This document shows positions 22,401-50,250 of a DNA stretch of 64,000 nt, piece by piece. A program made the translations under genes and the position numbers. The notes below the pieces were generated by a model, which searched no databases, was not told the origin of the DNA, and saw nothing but the letters and a program-made list of their open reading frames with translations. Within the stretch, counting starts at the first letter, position 1. The number at the start of each line of letters is the position of its first letter. Location: NCBI GenBank assembly GCA_006937955.1, contig SSNP01000082.1:1251116-1315115 (forward strand), written 5' to 3'. This stretch comes from Pachypanchax playfairii. Taxonomy: Eukaryota > Chordata > Actinopteri > Cyprinodontiformes > Aplocheilidae.

Positions 22401-23694
22401 ACCCTTAAGATGCCATATTTTTAAAAGAAAATCAGATGTTTTTGACAACATGTTTTCAGAAGGCTGTAGCATAAATGAGAAGCACCCACCGACTCGCTTC
22501 TCCAGGACGTTCCCTTGCTGAGCCAGTTTAATTGCATGAATGTAGCTGAACACAGCCTCGTAGCCCAACATTTCACAGTAGATCGCTCTCACCATCAACT
22601 CTTTCATCTGTCGCTGAAACAGATTGCATCCGAATCAAAATGTGAACATAATAATGGGATTTTTGGGTGTAAAAGATGACACAAGAGCGCTGGTAGAATA
22701 TTACCATGGTGGTGTTGGGGGAGGACACTTGCTCTTTGATTGATGATAACTCCCGTTGAATAAGTTTCTCCTCCTCCTGAACAGAAAACACAAGACAAAA
22801 TGAATTGATGATGATGATGACTTACACTGCATTACTTTAGTCTAACATGTCAGAAATAGAGATGCATCGATCAGGATTTTTGGGGCCGATCACCAATATT
22901 CAAAAGCAGTATCTGCTGATACTGATACCAATCACAGTGTAAAATCCAATATTAAATAATATCTTCAATATTTTTGTCTCATGTACAAACACTGACATTG
23001 TATTATTACTATGATGATATTATTATGATTATCGGATGATTCTGACTTTTTTTTCCACAATAGTGCACCATATGGACAATGAGAAGCTGTTGGAATTCTT
23101 CAGCTTCGACTTAATCTCTGTTATTTCATTTTTAACAGAAAAATGGATCATGTTTGTTGGGACTTGTTTTTAGTGTCATTCTGCTGCACAAAGTCCAACA
23201 AACATGATCCATTTCCTGTCACTCAGGTTCATGTTGGTTTTATTCATGTAGCCCTTCAGGGGAGCGGAAGGTCTACATGTGGATCCGGAGTCACAGCTTG
23301 CAGAACCCTGATTTAAACAATCCCTTGACTTAGCTAAACACAAAAACTTGAACGCACCACCAAAAATACAAGAGCCTCCGTTCTGCTTTTCTAATTTTAC
23401 TAAATGAAATAACAAAACTGGAACAAAAAATTAACTGTGAATCAGTCTGTTCCGCATTTTAAAGCACGACTCATTGCGAAAAATACAGTTTTAGTCGAGA
23501 TTAGACATTTCATGCAAAAAGTAAAGCTCAGACCATTCAAAGAACCAACTCACATGTTTGGACGTCAGTTCAGTAATTCCTCTGATAAGGTTTCCTAGTT
23601 TGGAGTTAGTAGACAGTTTCGCAGGACCGGGCTGAGAATCTAAAGACAGAAGACTCGGCAGAGCTGTAAGCGTCTTCTCCACAACATCGCTCAT
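13432..23694 (-). CDS. ap4e1: AP-4 complex subunit epsilon-1, complete
   Basis: This is the large subunit of the AP-4 coat, which sorts cargo such as ATG9A at the trans-Golgi network. The ATG is at 23694 (MSDVVEKTLTALPSLLSLD). Twenty-one exons are 23554-23694, 22705-22776, 22490-22613, 22040-22113, 19867-19988, 19594-19753, 19331-19497, 19166-19239, 18966-19088, 18771-18880, 18558-18697, 17716-17828, 17499-17617, 16979-17281, 16474-16585, 16253-16394, 15937-16180, 14700-15221, 14440-14618, 14204-14367 and 13432-13592. They total 3,366 nt, or 1,121 aa, against 1,137 in human. Exons 1-15 encode the adaptin trunk (EKLIQRELSSIKEQ, YCEMLGYEAVFSYIHAIKLA, SVPAPWLQIQLLRIL). Exons 16-18 are the divergent hinge, and the last three are the ear, ending LPDCVLYHCQRALQES. 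Intron 11 is AT-AC; the others are GT-AG. Intron 4 carries a Tc1 element. Confidence 0.96.
17829..18557 (-). other. ap4e1: AT-AC (probable U12-type) intron 11 of ap4e1
   Basis: The family-conserved peptide at this exon junction (AELAEKYAPDNEWF) can only be restored if exon 11 ends ...GAA AA at 18558 and exon 12 begins A TAT GCT CCA at 17828. The 729-nt intron then starts ATATCCTTAT and ends TTCATAC. ATATCCTT is the U12-type donor consensus and the terminal dinucleotides are AT and AC. No usable GT-AG pair restores the peptide. A pyrimidine-rich TTCCTATAA lies about 12 nt before the acceptor and is a weak match to the U12 branch site. Confidence 0.85.
20452..21064 (+). pseudogene. Tc1 transposase remnant, frameshifted
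   Basis: The first frame, 20452 to about 20811, gives the Tc1 N-terminal region (HQAGKTESAIGKQLGVKKST, LPRSGAPRKISPR). The second frame from about 20812 gives the first part of the catalytic domain (SDETKIELFGRNS, HGGGNIMLWGCFSARGPG). The shift sits at the CGTGTCACCCCTGCTG run. The C-terminal catalytic half is missing behind the N gap. Confidence 0.9.
21065..21287. other. Assembly gap (223 N)
   Basis: A run of N lies inside the Tc1 element. The sequence on its two sides does not belong to the same part of one element, so an insertion of unknown length is probably hidden here. Confidence 0.98.
21288..21464 (+). mobile_element. SINE/L2-type tail nested in the Tc1 element
   Basis: GTAAGTCGCTTTGGATAAAA followed by GCGTCTGCTAAATGAC (21405-21440) is the highly conserved 3' tail shared by many fish SINEs and L2-type LINEs. 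It is followed by a (GTA)n run to 21464 that resembles a retroposon tail. Tc1 sequence resumes just after it (ACCTCTGTCATTGCC), so the segment was inserted into the transposon. Its 5' part is behind the gap. Confidence 0.7.
23143..23212. repeat. Inverted repeat with 25-bp arms in ap4e1 intron 1
   Basis: The left arm ATGGATCATGTTTGTTGG and its continuation are mirrored by CCAACAAACATGATCCAT at the right end. About 20 bases of loop lie between arms of roughly 25 nt with one or two mismatches. A second pair (GTTATTTCATTT near 23119, AAATGAAATAAC near 23402) lies outside it, suggesting a larger MITE-like palindrome. Confidence 0.6.
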
Positions 23695-24867
23695 TTTGGC
23701 AAGAAAAGCGAAATTTTAAAACCCCTTTCCTTTTACAACATACAACTTTTCACACTATCTATCTATAAACAATAATAAAAAATCACATAGCTCTTTGCAA
23801 AACATTTAAAACAGCTATATTTAGTTTGGAAAAAACAACAACTCATCATATCGGCCATTGCTTTTGAATAGCCGACGGAAAAAGCATCATGATGATGTCA
23901 CTTCCGCTTGGATTTAAGAAACTTTATTAACAACTTCCATTAAAAACAATTGCTCAGAGACAGAACAAGAAAACCAGAACTACAGAAAAGGATATTTAAA
24001 ATTCAGTTTATTATGTTTGCTGTTTTCTGAGTAACAGTCCCTTGTGTGTCTGTACACTAAACTACAGTAGAATAATTACAGTAAATGTGAGATTACAGCC
24101 AGAATAAAGCTGCAGAGGAGGGAATACATTCTTTTAATCTGCCAATGTGTATTTAGATTGAAAGAGCAGTGCCACAAAACTTAATTAAAGTGGCCCCTTT
24201 ACTGACAACAGAAATTTGTCTTTATTAATAATAATTGTTCATCTTTAAATGTTCTTTAAAATAATAATAACAGATAAGATGCTGTTGGAAACAGATACAT
24301 TTAAAAAATCATTTTCTAAAATGCACTTTTCTTTATAGTATTTTCTGCAAGCGTGTTCTCTTTTACTGGTGTAAAACTGAACAATGTTGAGTTCTATATA
24401 ACTCTCCAGTCATCATCACTGTTATCTTCTCTGAAAAGTGACCCTCCATCCCTCCTTCTATCTAATTATTAAGATACGCGTTATTTGGTTTTACTCCTCA
24501 GACTGCAAATATTCTTTTATTATAACTTGTGAAGAAAAGAAATGAATATTGTCCGTTATGTGGGCACATACAATACATTATTTGATTGTGTCACTTCTAA
24601 CCTAGACCGATGAAAGTCACTACCATTAATATTTTTCTTCAATACATTTTTTAATATAAGCTGAAACTGTAATTATTTCTGTGCTACTTTCTGTCAGTCG
24701 TAATGAAATGCGAGCGTGCCATCTGGTTTAATTACTCTTTAAAATATTTAACTCTACCCTTGTCCAGTAGACTGTAGTATATACAACACTATTGATATGT
24801 TCTATCTACATCATAAATAGAGTTTCTATCTCTGTGATTGTATTCTAGCAAACAGAGACGGCGGTGT
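23695..24867. other. Spacer between ap4e1 start and gnb5 stop
   Basis: This should hold the ap4e1 promoter and the gnb5 3' UTR. A minus-strand AATAAA reads at 24007-24012 (TTTATT on plus), with others nearer the stop. It is A/T-rich and no further gene is visible. Confidence 0.5.
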
Positions 24868-27800
24868 TTAGGCCCAGATCTGCAAGACAGAAAAAAGAAA
24901 ATAAATGAAAGATACATTCAGAGGATAAATGAAGCGTGTCAGATTAATTAAAAGAAAAATCTCAAACCCGAAGAGTGTGATCCCAGGATCCTGTGCAGAA
25001 GGCGGTCCCATCAGGGGAGACACGCAGTGTGCTGACACGGTTCTCATGTCCAAATAAAATAGAGACCCTTGTTCCTTTGAGAACATCCCACACATTTATG
25101 GTGTAGTCGTTATAGCCGCCAAACAGTAGCCGACCTATAAACACAAATATACTCAAATTGTTTATGATCATAAGGCTAACAAAGAGCTACATCTCTGCAA
25201 ACTTTAAAGTTTAGAATTATAATTCATCATACCACTGAGTGAGAAATCCACACTGGAAACTCCAAATATGATGCTTTCTTTGGAATAAATAGCCACTTCT
25301 CTGTCTGCCCTTAAGTCATAAAGACGACACTGAAACAAAAAGGAGGGTTTAAACTTTGAGATAAATTTTAACTTTTATGAAAACATTTCCAACAAACTGC
25401 TGTTATATTAAATACTTACTGTAGCATCATCTGATCCAGATGCAAAAGCATCGCCACTCGGATAGTATCTATTAAAATATAGTAAATGAGTAACTCTGAC
25501 TACAAACACTACCGCAACTGAATGATGGTAAACTTTTTTTCGGACTGAGACTTACCGCACACTGTTTATGTCAGATTCATGAGTTTCAAAGGACTGAATA
25601 CACTGCCCTGAACGCATGTCCCACACGTTAGCCTTCTTATCACAACCCTGTAGACACAAGGGAAAAAAAAGTGTCATGCAAAAACATTTACAGTTCAGAT
25701 AAGCTGCGCAGAAAGCTGCATCCTCACCCCTGAAACGAACGTGTTTCCAGTCTCTGATGGAGCGAGGTCGAGACACAGCACGTCTGCTGCGTGTCCATGG
25801 AAACTCTGCAACAGCTGCCCGCTTTCAACATCCCATAATGCGCATGTTCCATCACCGCTGGAAGTCAGGATCTTTAACATAAACAGACATAATGAGGAAT
25901 GAAAGAAGCCTAAGGAAAAGCTTTATTTAAAATGTTAGACGTGAATTATTAATAATGTCAACAAGCTGCTGTCACCATAAATCTGACAGAAATACCACAG
26001 CTGCTATCTTCATGTGTGATTGACTCCAAAGGAGTTTTATTTTCTATCATCTCACCTGCATGTCTGAGTTGGTGAAACTGCAGGCAGACAGGTAATTTGT
26101 GTGCATTGCCACTGACTTCTTCTTCGCTGCTAGATTCTCATTTTTATCCAGGGACAGAGGATACACAGAGCACTTATTGTCAAGACCCCTGAAGCAGAGA
26201 GAATATAAACTGGTTTATTTCAAAAAGCAGAAGGAGGCAGAATTAAAGGGTGACGAGTAGTAGCACACTAACCCACAAGCTACAGCACAGCCAGATGGAG
26301 CGTAGGCGCAGGCCATCACCCAGGTGCAAGGCATTGTCACAGCGTGCTCCTAATAAACACCCAAACACACAGCAGCAAGAGAGGGACGGTGAGAATTCAT
26401 CACTAATAATTACGTTATTAATCCAAACAAGCAGAAAGGCTTAAGATTTTAAATAAAAGAGATGTTAAAAATCGGTCCAAAATAAATAACTAAATAAGGA
26501 GAGCAATATTTTGGACAATAATGTGGAAAATCTTCAGCTGTGTTCACAAACTGTTTTGAAATGGGATTTCTGGTAACATGGAGTGTAAAAATATACATAA
26601 TTATTTCAATAAAAACAAGATTATAGGAAGATTAAATCCTCCTAAAAAGCAAGATGTCTGGACTGTAAGAGACGCAGCGTGAGTGTGAAGGGACCATTGG
26701 AGCAAAAAGCAATAAAATTGTTCTGATTTGGATTTTTATTCTCTTGGGAAATAATAGTTAAAATGTGTCACAATTTAATAATAGTGATGATGTTTAAATT
26801 TTGATTCAAATATCCAAAATGTTTATATTTTCTTTTTTAGTTTTCTTAGTTTTTTTCTACTTAATTTTAGAGCAACACGACAATATAGTGACTAAAATAC
26901 ACTTGACTAAATGGCTGACCAGAAAATAAAAAAGTTAAGTGTTCCAATTTGTATGAAATATTCTGGTCATTGTTAGTTTCTCTTTATTTTTATTTTGTTA
27001 TTTGTGTATCAATAAGTGTCTTTAATGACATTTTCAGTCATTTTCTGAGTGTTTTAGGTTTTTTATTGCTTTGTAACTCTTTCTAGTGTTCAGATTGATG
27101 ATCAAAAGCATCAGAATTAGCTTTAAATGACATGGAACCTTAAACTCCACAGGTTTCTTGTTCAGTAATACTTATAAAGTGCACACGCTTTTACAAATGC
27201 TAAATGCTGCATCGTCTCAGAGGTTGTTCTGTTTAATTAAAGTCACAGCATCAAAATCAGTTACCTTGTTGGTGGTGAAAGCATCCCATACAATGACTTT
27301 TCCATCCTGCATCAAAAGACCAAACATTTAGAAAAGTCAACCTCCTATCAGCAAGCTGTCTGCTGAATGATGAAGTCAGACATTAAAAATGAAACCTGTG
27401 AGGAGCTGACGATCCTCCTCTTGTCTTTACACCAGTCCATACACAGAACTTTGTTGCCATGTCCCTTCAGGGTTCTGCGGGTCTTCATGACAAACTGACC
27501 CAGAGCTTCCACTTTCTCTGCCACCTGATGCACTGAACACACAGAGAGAAACAAACCAACGTTACATTGTTATTTTTTTTCTGTTAGCCATTAGAATTAA
27601 ACTACAGCAAGTTACAGTCAGATAGAAATGATTTTTACTTCATTTGATGGGGAAATAATGCATCTTCATGAATAAATAATAATAATAATATCTGGTCCAT
27701 GTTTTTATTTCACATTTCTTTAATAATGACGAGACTGGATTGGATGAGAGCTCATCAGGATGGAAACACTCGGCTGAAATATCGGGAAGCAAACATGTTT

Positions 27801-28081
27801 CACATCCGGCCAATCAGATCAAAAAAACTGAACATCCCGTGAACTCTACAATCTCAGATTTTGCTCTAAATAAACGTCAGATTATCATCATTATAAATAA
27901 AGAACCATTAGTCCCGTGAGGATGTGAAGGCGGGAGAGGATGGAGGCCGCTCTCCATTTTCAGACTCACGCTCGACATCGTGCAGCTTCGCTCTTTCCTC
28001 CTCCAGCTTCGTCTTCAGCGTCTCCGACTCGGTTTTCAGATGAGCCAGAGTCTCGTTCAGCTGTACCTCCTGAGTCGCCAT
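24868..28081 (-). CDS. gnb5: G protein subunit beta-5, complete
   Basis: G-beta-5 forms obligate dimers with R7-family RGS proteins through their G-gamma-like domain and speeds GPCR shut-off in neurons and photoreceptors. Eleven exons are 27970-28081, 27396-27532, 27265-27306, 26273-26349, 26056-26188, 25728-25871, 25556-25647, 25420-25468, 25233-25329, 24968-25134 and 24868-24879. They total 1,062 nt (353 aa), the length of the short human isoform. The N-terminal helix reads MATQEVQLNETLAHLKTESE; seven WD repeats follow, with landmarks SGDGTCALWDVESGQLLQSF, GCDKKANVWDMRSG, GGYNDYTINVWDVLKGTRV and GSWDHTLR. The last coding exon is only 12 nt (Ile-Trp-Ala-stop). Teleosts can carry a and b copies; I cannot tell which this is. 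An upstream exon for the long retinal isoform was not identified. Confidence 0.95.
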
Positions 28082-28940
28082 TTCAGGGATTGGAGGGGAT
28101 CTCATATATGTTGGCTTTGTGCGGCGAGCGACGGGGAGCGGAGAAGCTTTACAGAGGAGCTAACAGCTGATGCTGCTGCTGTCATGACGTCAGAGGGAGA
28201 AGATGCGCTCCTGCTGTTTCCACGGGAGGAGGAGGAGGAGGAGGAGGAGGAAGATCCTGTTTCCTGGTGATGAGGCTGCATCCTCAGCGGCGCCCAGCCT
28301 CTGTAACATATCTTTAAATTGCCAACATGAGAAAGTAACACTGTGCTGTCTGCAAAAATCAGAAAATGAAAGAAGCTGAATTATTTTTGCCTAAAATGAT
28401 CAAAACTGAAGGCAATCCGGTCAATTAATATGCATTTTTGGTCCCAATACACTGACTTTTAGGCAAAAACCTAACGGAAAATGGCCCAAGTCAATCCAAA
28501 TGTTTTATATTTTAGACCAGGATTTGAGATCATCTAGCGAAACAATCCACAAAACAATGATCGTTTGAATTTGGCCGTGAGATACTTTATAGTGAATGTA
28601 TTACTGAACACCTGAGTGAGATACATTCCCTTTATATCAGTGTTTCTATCTTGCTCCTTGGGTAACATCGTCCTGCATGTTTAAGATGTTTTCCTGTTTA
28701 AACACACCTGATTTAAATGACTGCGTTCAGCCATCAATTTAAATCAGCTGTGTTGAAGCCAACAGGCATTTAAAACTTGTAGAGCAGTGGACAAATTTGT
28801 GTGATAAAACAAAGTGAGATTTATTTCTAAAAATTGCACTTCAGGCATTAAACATGAACCAATTCTAAAAAAATTTGTTTTTGAATTGACACTTCAGGAA
28901 GTTTTTTTTCCCCAGAGGAGCGTAGCGTGAAGAGAAAGTG
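28082..28940. other. gnb5 5' flank and upstream spacer
   Basis: A GC-rich stretch just upstream of the gnb5 ATG includes a (GAG)n run at about 28227-28250 and probably contains the promoter and 5' UTR. Beyond about 28300 the sequence is A/T-rich with nothing recognisable. Confidence 0.45.
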
Positions 28941-28944
28941 GTCA

Positions 28945-29260
28945 GGGTGTGAAAGGTCTCTTGATCATTGCACAGCAGCTTGTTTACTGTAGATGTTCTA
29001 CATCAGTCCAACTACAGCAGCGTCATCCGCAAACCTGCTGTGGGTCGCAGTCATGTGTGTTACAGGAAAACAAGACAGGACTAAGTACACAGCCTTGTGG
29101 AGCTCAGAGTTGGTTGTTAGGGAGTAGGAACAGTAAGTCTCCACCCTGATTCCCAGAGAGTGATTTGTTTAAGAGTCTGAGATCCTTTGCACATGTACTG
29201 TTTTACACCCAGGTCCAGCGTTTGATTCTGAGACCCAGCTCTGGAGAAGATAGACAGATG
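28945..29260 (-). mobile_element. LINE reverse-transcriptase remnant
   Basis: On the minus strand the translation contains GAPQGCVLSPVLFS and, after a frame change, FADDAAVVGL. These are the motif pair surrounding the (Y/F)ADD catalytic box of non-LTR reverse transcriptases. Frames are broken and the fragment is short, so it is a dead remnant between gnb5 and myo5c. Confidence 0.7.
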
Positions 29261-29679
29261 GTTGGCTGTTACAGCAGCTTGAAAGCTGCAAAATACTATA
29301 TTAAAATAAAAATTAGATTTGCAAATATTTATAGCAAATTCATGAATTATTTTCTTCTCTGACCAAAACTTGTGAAACATTCTCAAATACAAAAAAAAAG
29401 AAAATTTACTGTATAACTAAAACAATTACAGTAAACAACTAAAATAAACCATACATTTATTTGCTCAAAAGTCAAAACTAAACAATTTATTAACATTGAT
29501 TAAAATTTTTAACTAAAGACAAATTACTTCCTTTATATAAAATCCTTGTTCTGGTCCATTATTTCATGTGTCGTACACATCTGTTATTAAAAATTATTTT
29601 ATACAGTCAGGTGTGACTACAGGCACTGGAGAGACAGTCTGTCATTAAGGGTGAAAGGTCAAACGGCGGCCGTGTCAAA

Positions 29680-45282
<15,603 letters not shown>

Positions 45283-46834
45283 GTTTGTTCATTGTTTCTC
45301 CAGCTCACTGTACTTTTAACACCTGCTGTTTCCCTGTATTTTCTAAGTTACTCACCAAGTCCCTCCCTAGATACCACAACTACAAAAGAATCACCAAACA
45401 AGTTTTACACAGTCACTTCCACGCATCCGGTCTTTGTTTTCAAAATAAAAGTTCCATTCAAACCACGAACAGTCTAAAAGCTAGTTTACTCGAATTAGGT
45501 TATATTTAAATATAAACTCATTGATCTACTCAGCTAATTTTATTACATGGCTGTTTGACAAGTTGCATTATCTCGATAATATCACATATGAATAGGATTG
45601 TATCTTAGTAATTGTTACGAAGATAGATTTATATTGTGGCTATAATAAAATAAAATACAAACAACTGAATGCAATGAAGCGCGGAAAACCTGAATCATTA
45701 ATAACTTTGACGTGGTAGAAGTAGAATTTACTTTGAAACTGCATCTACTAACTTCCGCGCACCTGCTCGGGATTGACTCCGCCCTCCCGTCTTGTGACAG
45801 CCGCTTGACAAGTGGGTGTGCTCGTTTAATCAAGGATCCTCATCACATAAGAAACCGGATACAAATATTGAACTCGCTGTTTTACACCAAAAATTATTTG
45901 CTCAAAATATAAAGGTTTCTCATCTTAAAAAATTCTGACCCACCGCACAAATTAAAAACTTGGGAGGAAAAGTTTGCAAAAAAGACTGCAAAGAAACATG
46001 ACTCATTATTCCGTGAGAAATGTTAAGGCTTTGGGTTAATTATTTATGAACTTGTAGACCCTTTTATATGCTAAACTGCAGCACCGCTCAGAAAACTGTA
46101 CATTTTTTATGAGATAGGAAAAAAAAATCTCAAAACATCTATAGGATAGTCGGGTTAAAAACAACAGATTAACAGTTGTTCTATCAAACATTTTACTGTT
46201 ACAGATCCTAACAAAATTTTATTGGACAGTGAAGCACAAATAAATTCACCTGACTACTGAGAGTCTCAAAGACTTTGACCCACATTTACTGTGAATAAAC
46301 CACAAACATTTTTTATTCTCCATTGTGTTCTGGTATAAATACTTTAACGTTGGCGTTATACAAATATATATAGCAACAGATAAAACTGACAGACTTTCCA
46401 AACATTTATATGAATGGGTGTTAACATTTAAATATTGCACACAGTAACCCATTTTTTTAAGATCCAGCCATAGAAAATATAACATTGCACATTTTACAGA
46501 CTGTTTATACATTCTAAGAAGCGTTTACTTATGGTAACAATTGTCATATTGAACATTATCTGTAAAAGAATGAACAAAACTGACAGCAACAAGATGCTAC
46601 AAGTGTGCAAGAGATGACCTCTGAGAGCCTTTTCTTAAACAGATGTTACTCTTTGGTGTTTCATTTACAAAAAAATAAAAAATAAACACCCTATTAAATA
46701 GACTTGTCCCACTTTTTTGTGTTTTGTTAAGTTGGTAATTTTGGAGACACAAACTTGGATCAAAAAACAGTTATTGGTGTCCTTTTTTGGTAAACAGGAT
46801 TCAAACATCAGCGTGCGATCATGAAAAGTAGGAT
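45283..46834. other. Spacer between myo5c start and myo5a stop
   Basis: Only 1.55 kb separates the tandem myosin genes. It should hold the myo5c promoter and 5' UTR and the myo5a 3' UTR; a minus-strand AATAAA reads near 46218. A modestly GC-richer patch at 45745-45830 (TGCTCGGGATTGACTCCGCC) is a possible promoter. No other gene is seen. Confidence 0.5.
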
Positions 46835-49800
46835 CTAGATGCGAGTAAGAAATCCCAGATTAAGGCTGCTGGGGATCTGAATGGTCTCCAGAGCGACGGA
46901 TGAGGGTGTGAACTGGAACGCGACAGTGAAGATTTTCTTGGCGTCCATCATTAAGGTGGATGATTCGTCTCTGTCTTTCAAAAGATCCTAAAAAGAAGAA
47001 AGAAATGTTTATATATTTCACATATAAGGCTGAAACTAGAAAAACAAAACTTGACACACTTTAATAGTTGTGATGAAGGTGGTCGGCACTCGTTCTTCAA
47101 ACTCAATCACTGGCGTGTACAAGGTCAAGATTTTAACAATCTGTTTGGGAAAACAAAGACAGATCAGAGCACTATGATAATAAATGAAGACGATGGAGTT
47201 CGATTTAATGATGCTGGACCTGAGCTGTGGTGAGGGCAGTGCACATGCTGCAGATCGCTCGGGCGTCGGCTTCTGTCTTTTTATTGATCTGTAGAAGCTG
47301 CGCCGCCTGAACAAGAGGCTCCAGCGTTTCCTTTCCACCGCTGTCATTCAGCTCCCGCTCCATCAGCCATTCCTCCAGCTGCCAAACGTTATACCTGAAG
47401 ATGCACAGACCCAGATTAAACCGGGTACTTTAGTTAGAACGCCACCTCAAATCAAAATGCTGTTTTGTAGAACAACAACATGGCTGGTTTTAAAGCAACA
47501 TCATTATTTCGACAAAATTTTACAGTTAGTTTTCAACCATCATCATTTTAATTTTATTATCAAAAAATGGGTAATTTTATTAACTTATACTAGAACTGAG
47601 TTGGTTGATGCTTTTAAATTCATTTTAGTGCTTCTGATACAAAATTCTAGCCAAAAAACTAGTGAAATTATTCCAAAAAAATTACAAATATTTTGATTTG
47701 CTCTAATAGTTAGTTGAAAGTTTATATAAATCATAATTTTGTATAAACTGGAGAAACTAAGAGGAAAACTTGGTTTCAGAGACTCTGGTGTGCTTTTATG
47801 TTGAAACAGTGAGAAACAGCAAATATCTTTGTTTGAGTTTGACTTTGAAATATTTCCCAACATTTATTCTCATGGTTTGAATTCATCTGTGAGTAAATGA
47901 GTGGACGTCTCCTGGTGTCTCTGTTCAGGTTGTATTTACCAAACGACGTCTCTCATCAATAGGATTAAGGTCACTCAGCGTTTCAGTAAACATTACAATT
48001 TATTCAAAATAAATCTATAAAAATAAATACGTTTATAGGATAAAGAACATTAGTGTTCCTTCCAGCACCTGATCTGCAGGCCTTTACTCCATGAGCACAT
48101 GTCCTTCCTCAGCAGCAGGTGGTTGAGCGTGACGGCGCAGATGATGTAAAACTGCTGCTTGACCACCAGCTTGATGAGGTCCAGGTCCATCCCATGCTGA
48201 CTCATGGTGGTGTGGAAGAAGCTCAGGCGCTGCAGGAGAACCTCCACAGTCACAGCCTCCTCCTTAGGGAAACTGGTGCTCCTCTTCCTCAGGCCTGTTG
48301 GTTTGGAGCCTAAAACCCCCTGTATAGTCTCATGTTCCAGCATGCTCGCCACTAAACAAAGGACAATAAAATAAGAAAAGAAATCAAACATATTATAAAT
48401 ATAATGATGATCCAGTCAGTCAACATCCTTTTAAACTGAATTCTAGATATAAAAACCTGGATTGCAGGAAACTTCTTACAACTCAAGTTTTAATTATTGG
48501 TTCTGAAGGTGAGAGAGATCTGAAGCTGCAGGGTTTTAATGAGAGAAATGCGAGTGTTCTTATTGACTCTAGACTGGATTTTATTCCACACATAAAAAAT
48601 GTAACACAAAACAGGATTTTATTATCTTAAAAATATCACAAGAGTCCATTCAATTCTCTCTCCTGCCAGCACGGAGGTGCTGATACAAGCTTTTATTTCT
48701 AGCAGAATAAACTACTGTAACGCTCTGATCACTGGTTTTCCCAAAAAATCTATTTTTAGCCTAAAGCTTCTCCAGAACTCAGCAGCATGTGTTCTGATGA
48801 GGACCAGAGGGCGGTAACATGTTCCACCATTTTTAGTTGTTTATAAATGTCTTCACGGTCTTTATCTGACCTGCTTTTAAAACATGAGCGCTTATGGATC
48901 TCAAGGCCTTTTAATTACTCCTAAAGACTTAACTAAAACCTACGGCGAGGTCTTGTTCTGTTATTATGGTCCTCGTCTGTGGAACAGCCCGCCAGAACTG
49001 CAGGGCTGCAGAGTCCATTGAAGGCCCAAAACCTTTAGAGATTTGAAATGATTATATTATTTTAATCTATTGATCTTATTTGTATTTGTTTTTATTCTTA
49101 TTTTATGTCCTAAAATATTTGGGCACTACAGCCCTGTGGCTGTGCTGAGAACGCTGATCTGTCCTGATCTGGGTGGGCCGGTTCATGGTGTAGACAGATC
49201 CTCAGGATATAATTTCCTCACGGCAGCGATGTTTATTAACTTGCATCTTTTATCTATTTGTTTTTATTTGTTTACTTAATTATTTAATCATTTACTTATT
49301 CATAAAACACATTTAAGAAACAGTATTAAAAGAATGTTTGTGTTTAATCGCTGCTGTTTATACGGTGTAAAGCACTTTGTGTTGTTTTGATACATTTGAA
49401 AAGTTCTTAATGAATCGTTTGTTTTGATTAGATTAATAAATCTAGTTAGCAGAGGGATGATGTCATCTTACCTACGATGGGCAGCAGGATGTTCTCCATG
49501 CATTTGATCAGCTGACGGTAGATCTGGATGGCCAGATCACTGAACAGCTGATGGTACTCTGACAGCTCAAAATTAGCCAGACATTGCTCCATCTGCTTAG
49601 TTGTGTTGTGCATCGAAAAGACCTACAGAATCAAGGAGTTACACAGAAATGCACAGCTAATTAAACAACATGTAGCGATGTGACAATACGAGAACCAAAC
49701 GTTACTGGATCGCACCTCGTCTCCACTGTACTGCTTCAGACAGTGCATAAACCTGCATGTGTTGGCCAGCCAGAAAGACACCACCTCAAAATCATTTCCT

Positions 49801-50250
49801 TTCCTCTGCAGAAACAATAATAATGTTCATTCCTAACAAACCTGTCATTTCATTTAAAGCTCAAAGTTAAAATCGGCACCTTTATGACCCCTTTAATGGT
49901 GCTGATGGTGGAATTCAGGAGAGTGCTGACCCTCCTGTCGTCGTTCACGTTGTCTGCGTAACGCAGGCACATGAAGATGATGTAGGCAGGAAGCCCGGGG
50001 GTGAAGCTGACTGCTACACCACGTGGCTTCAGATCTGAGGAGATACCAACATTTACAGGGAAAATGTTTCTCTAACAGACAAACGAGCTGTTTCAACGGC
50101 ACAAACCTGTAATCAGGTTCTTGAACAAGCGACTTGTGTCCCCCTCTTTGAACTCCAACATTCCCTGGAACTCCTTCTCTTTACGATGGATGTTCACCGG
50201 CCTGACAGCAGAGCTCGTCACAGAGCCGCCAATCATCTGCTGGGAACTCG
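46835..50250 (-). other. myo5a: myo5a globular-tail exons 33-40
   Basis: Exons are 50107-50250, 49880-50034, 49716-49805, 49472-49622, 48069-48351, 47220-47394, 47060-47140 and 46835-46987. They encode the cargo-binding dilute domain (EFQGMLEFKEGD, LPAYIIFMCLRYADNVNDD, FEVVSFWLANTCRFMHCLKQ). The 1.1-kb intron between 49472 and 48351 holds a LINE remnant. Confidence 0.9.
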
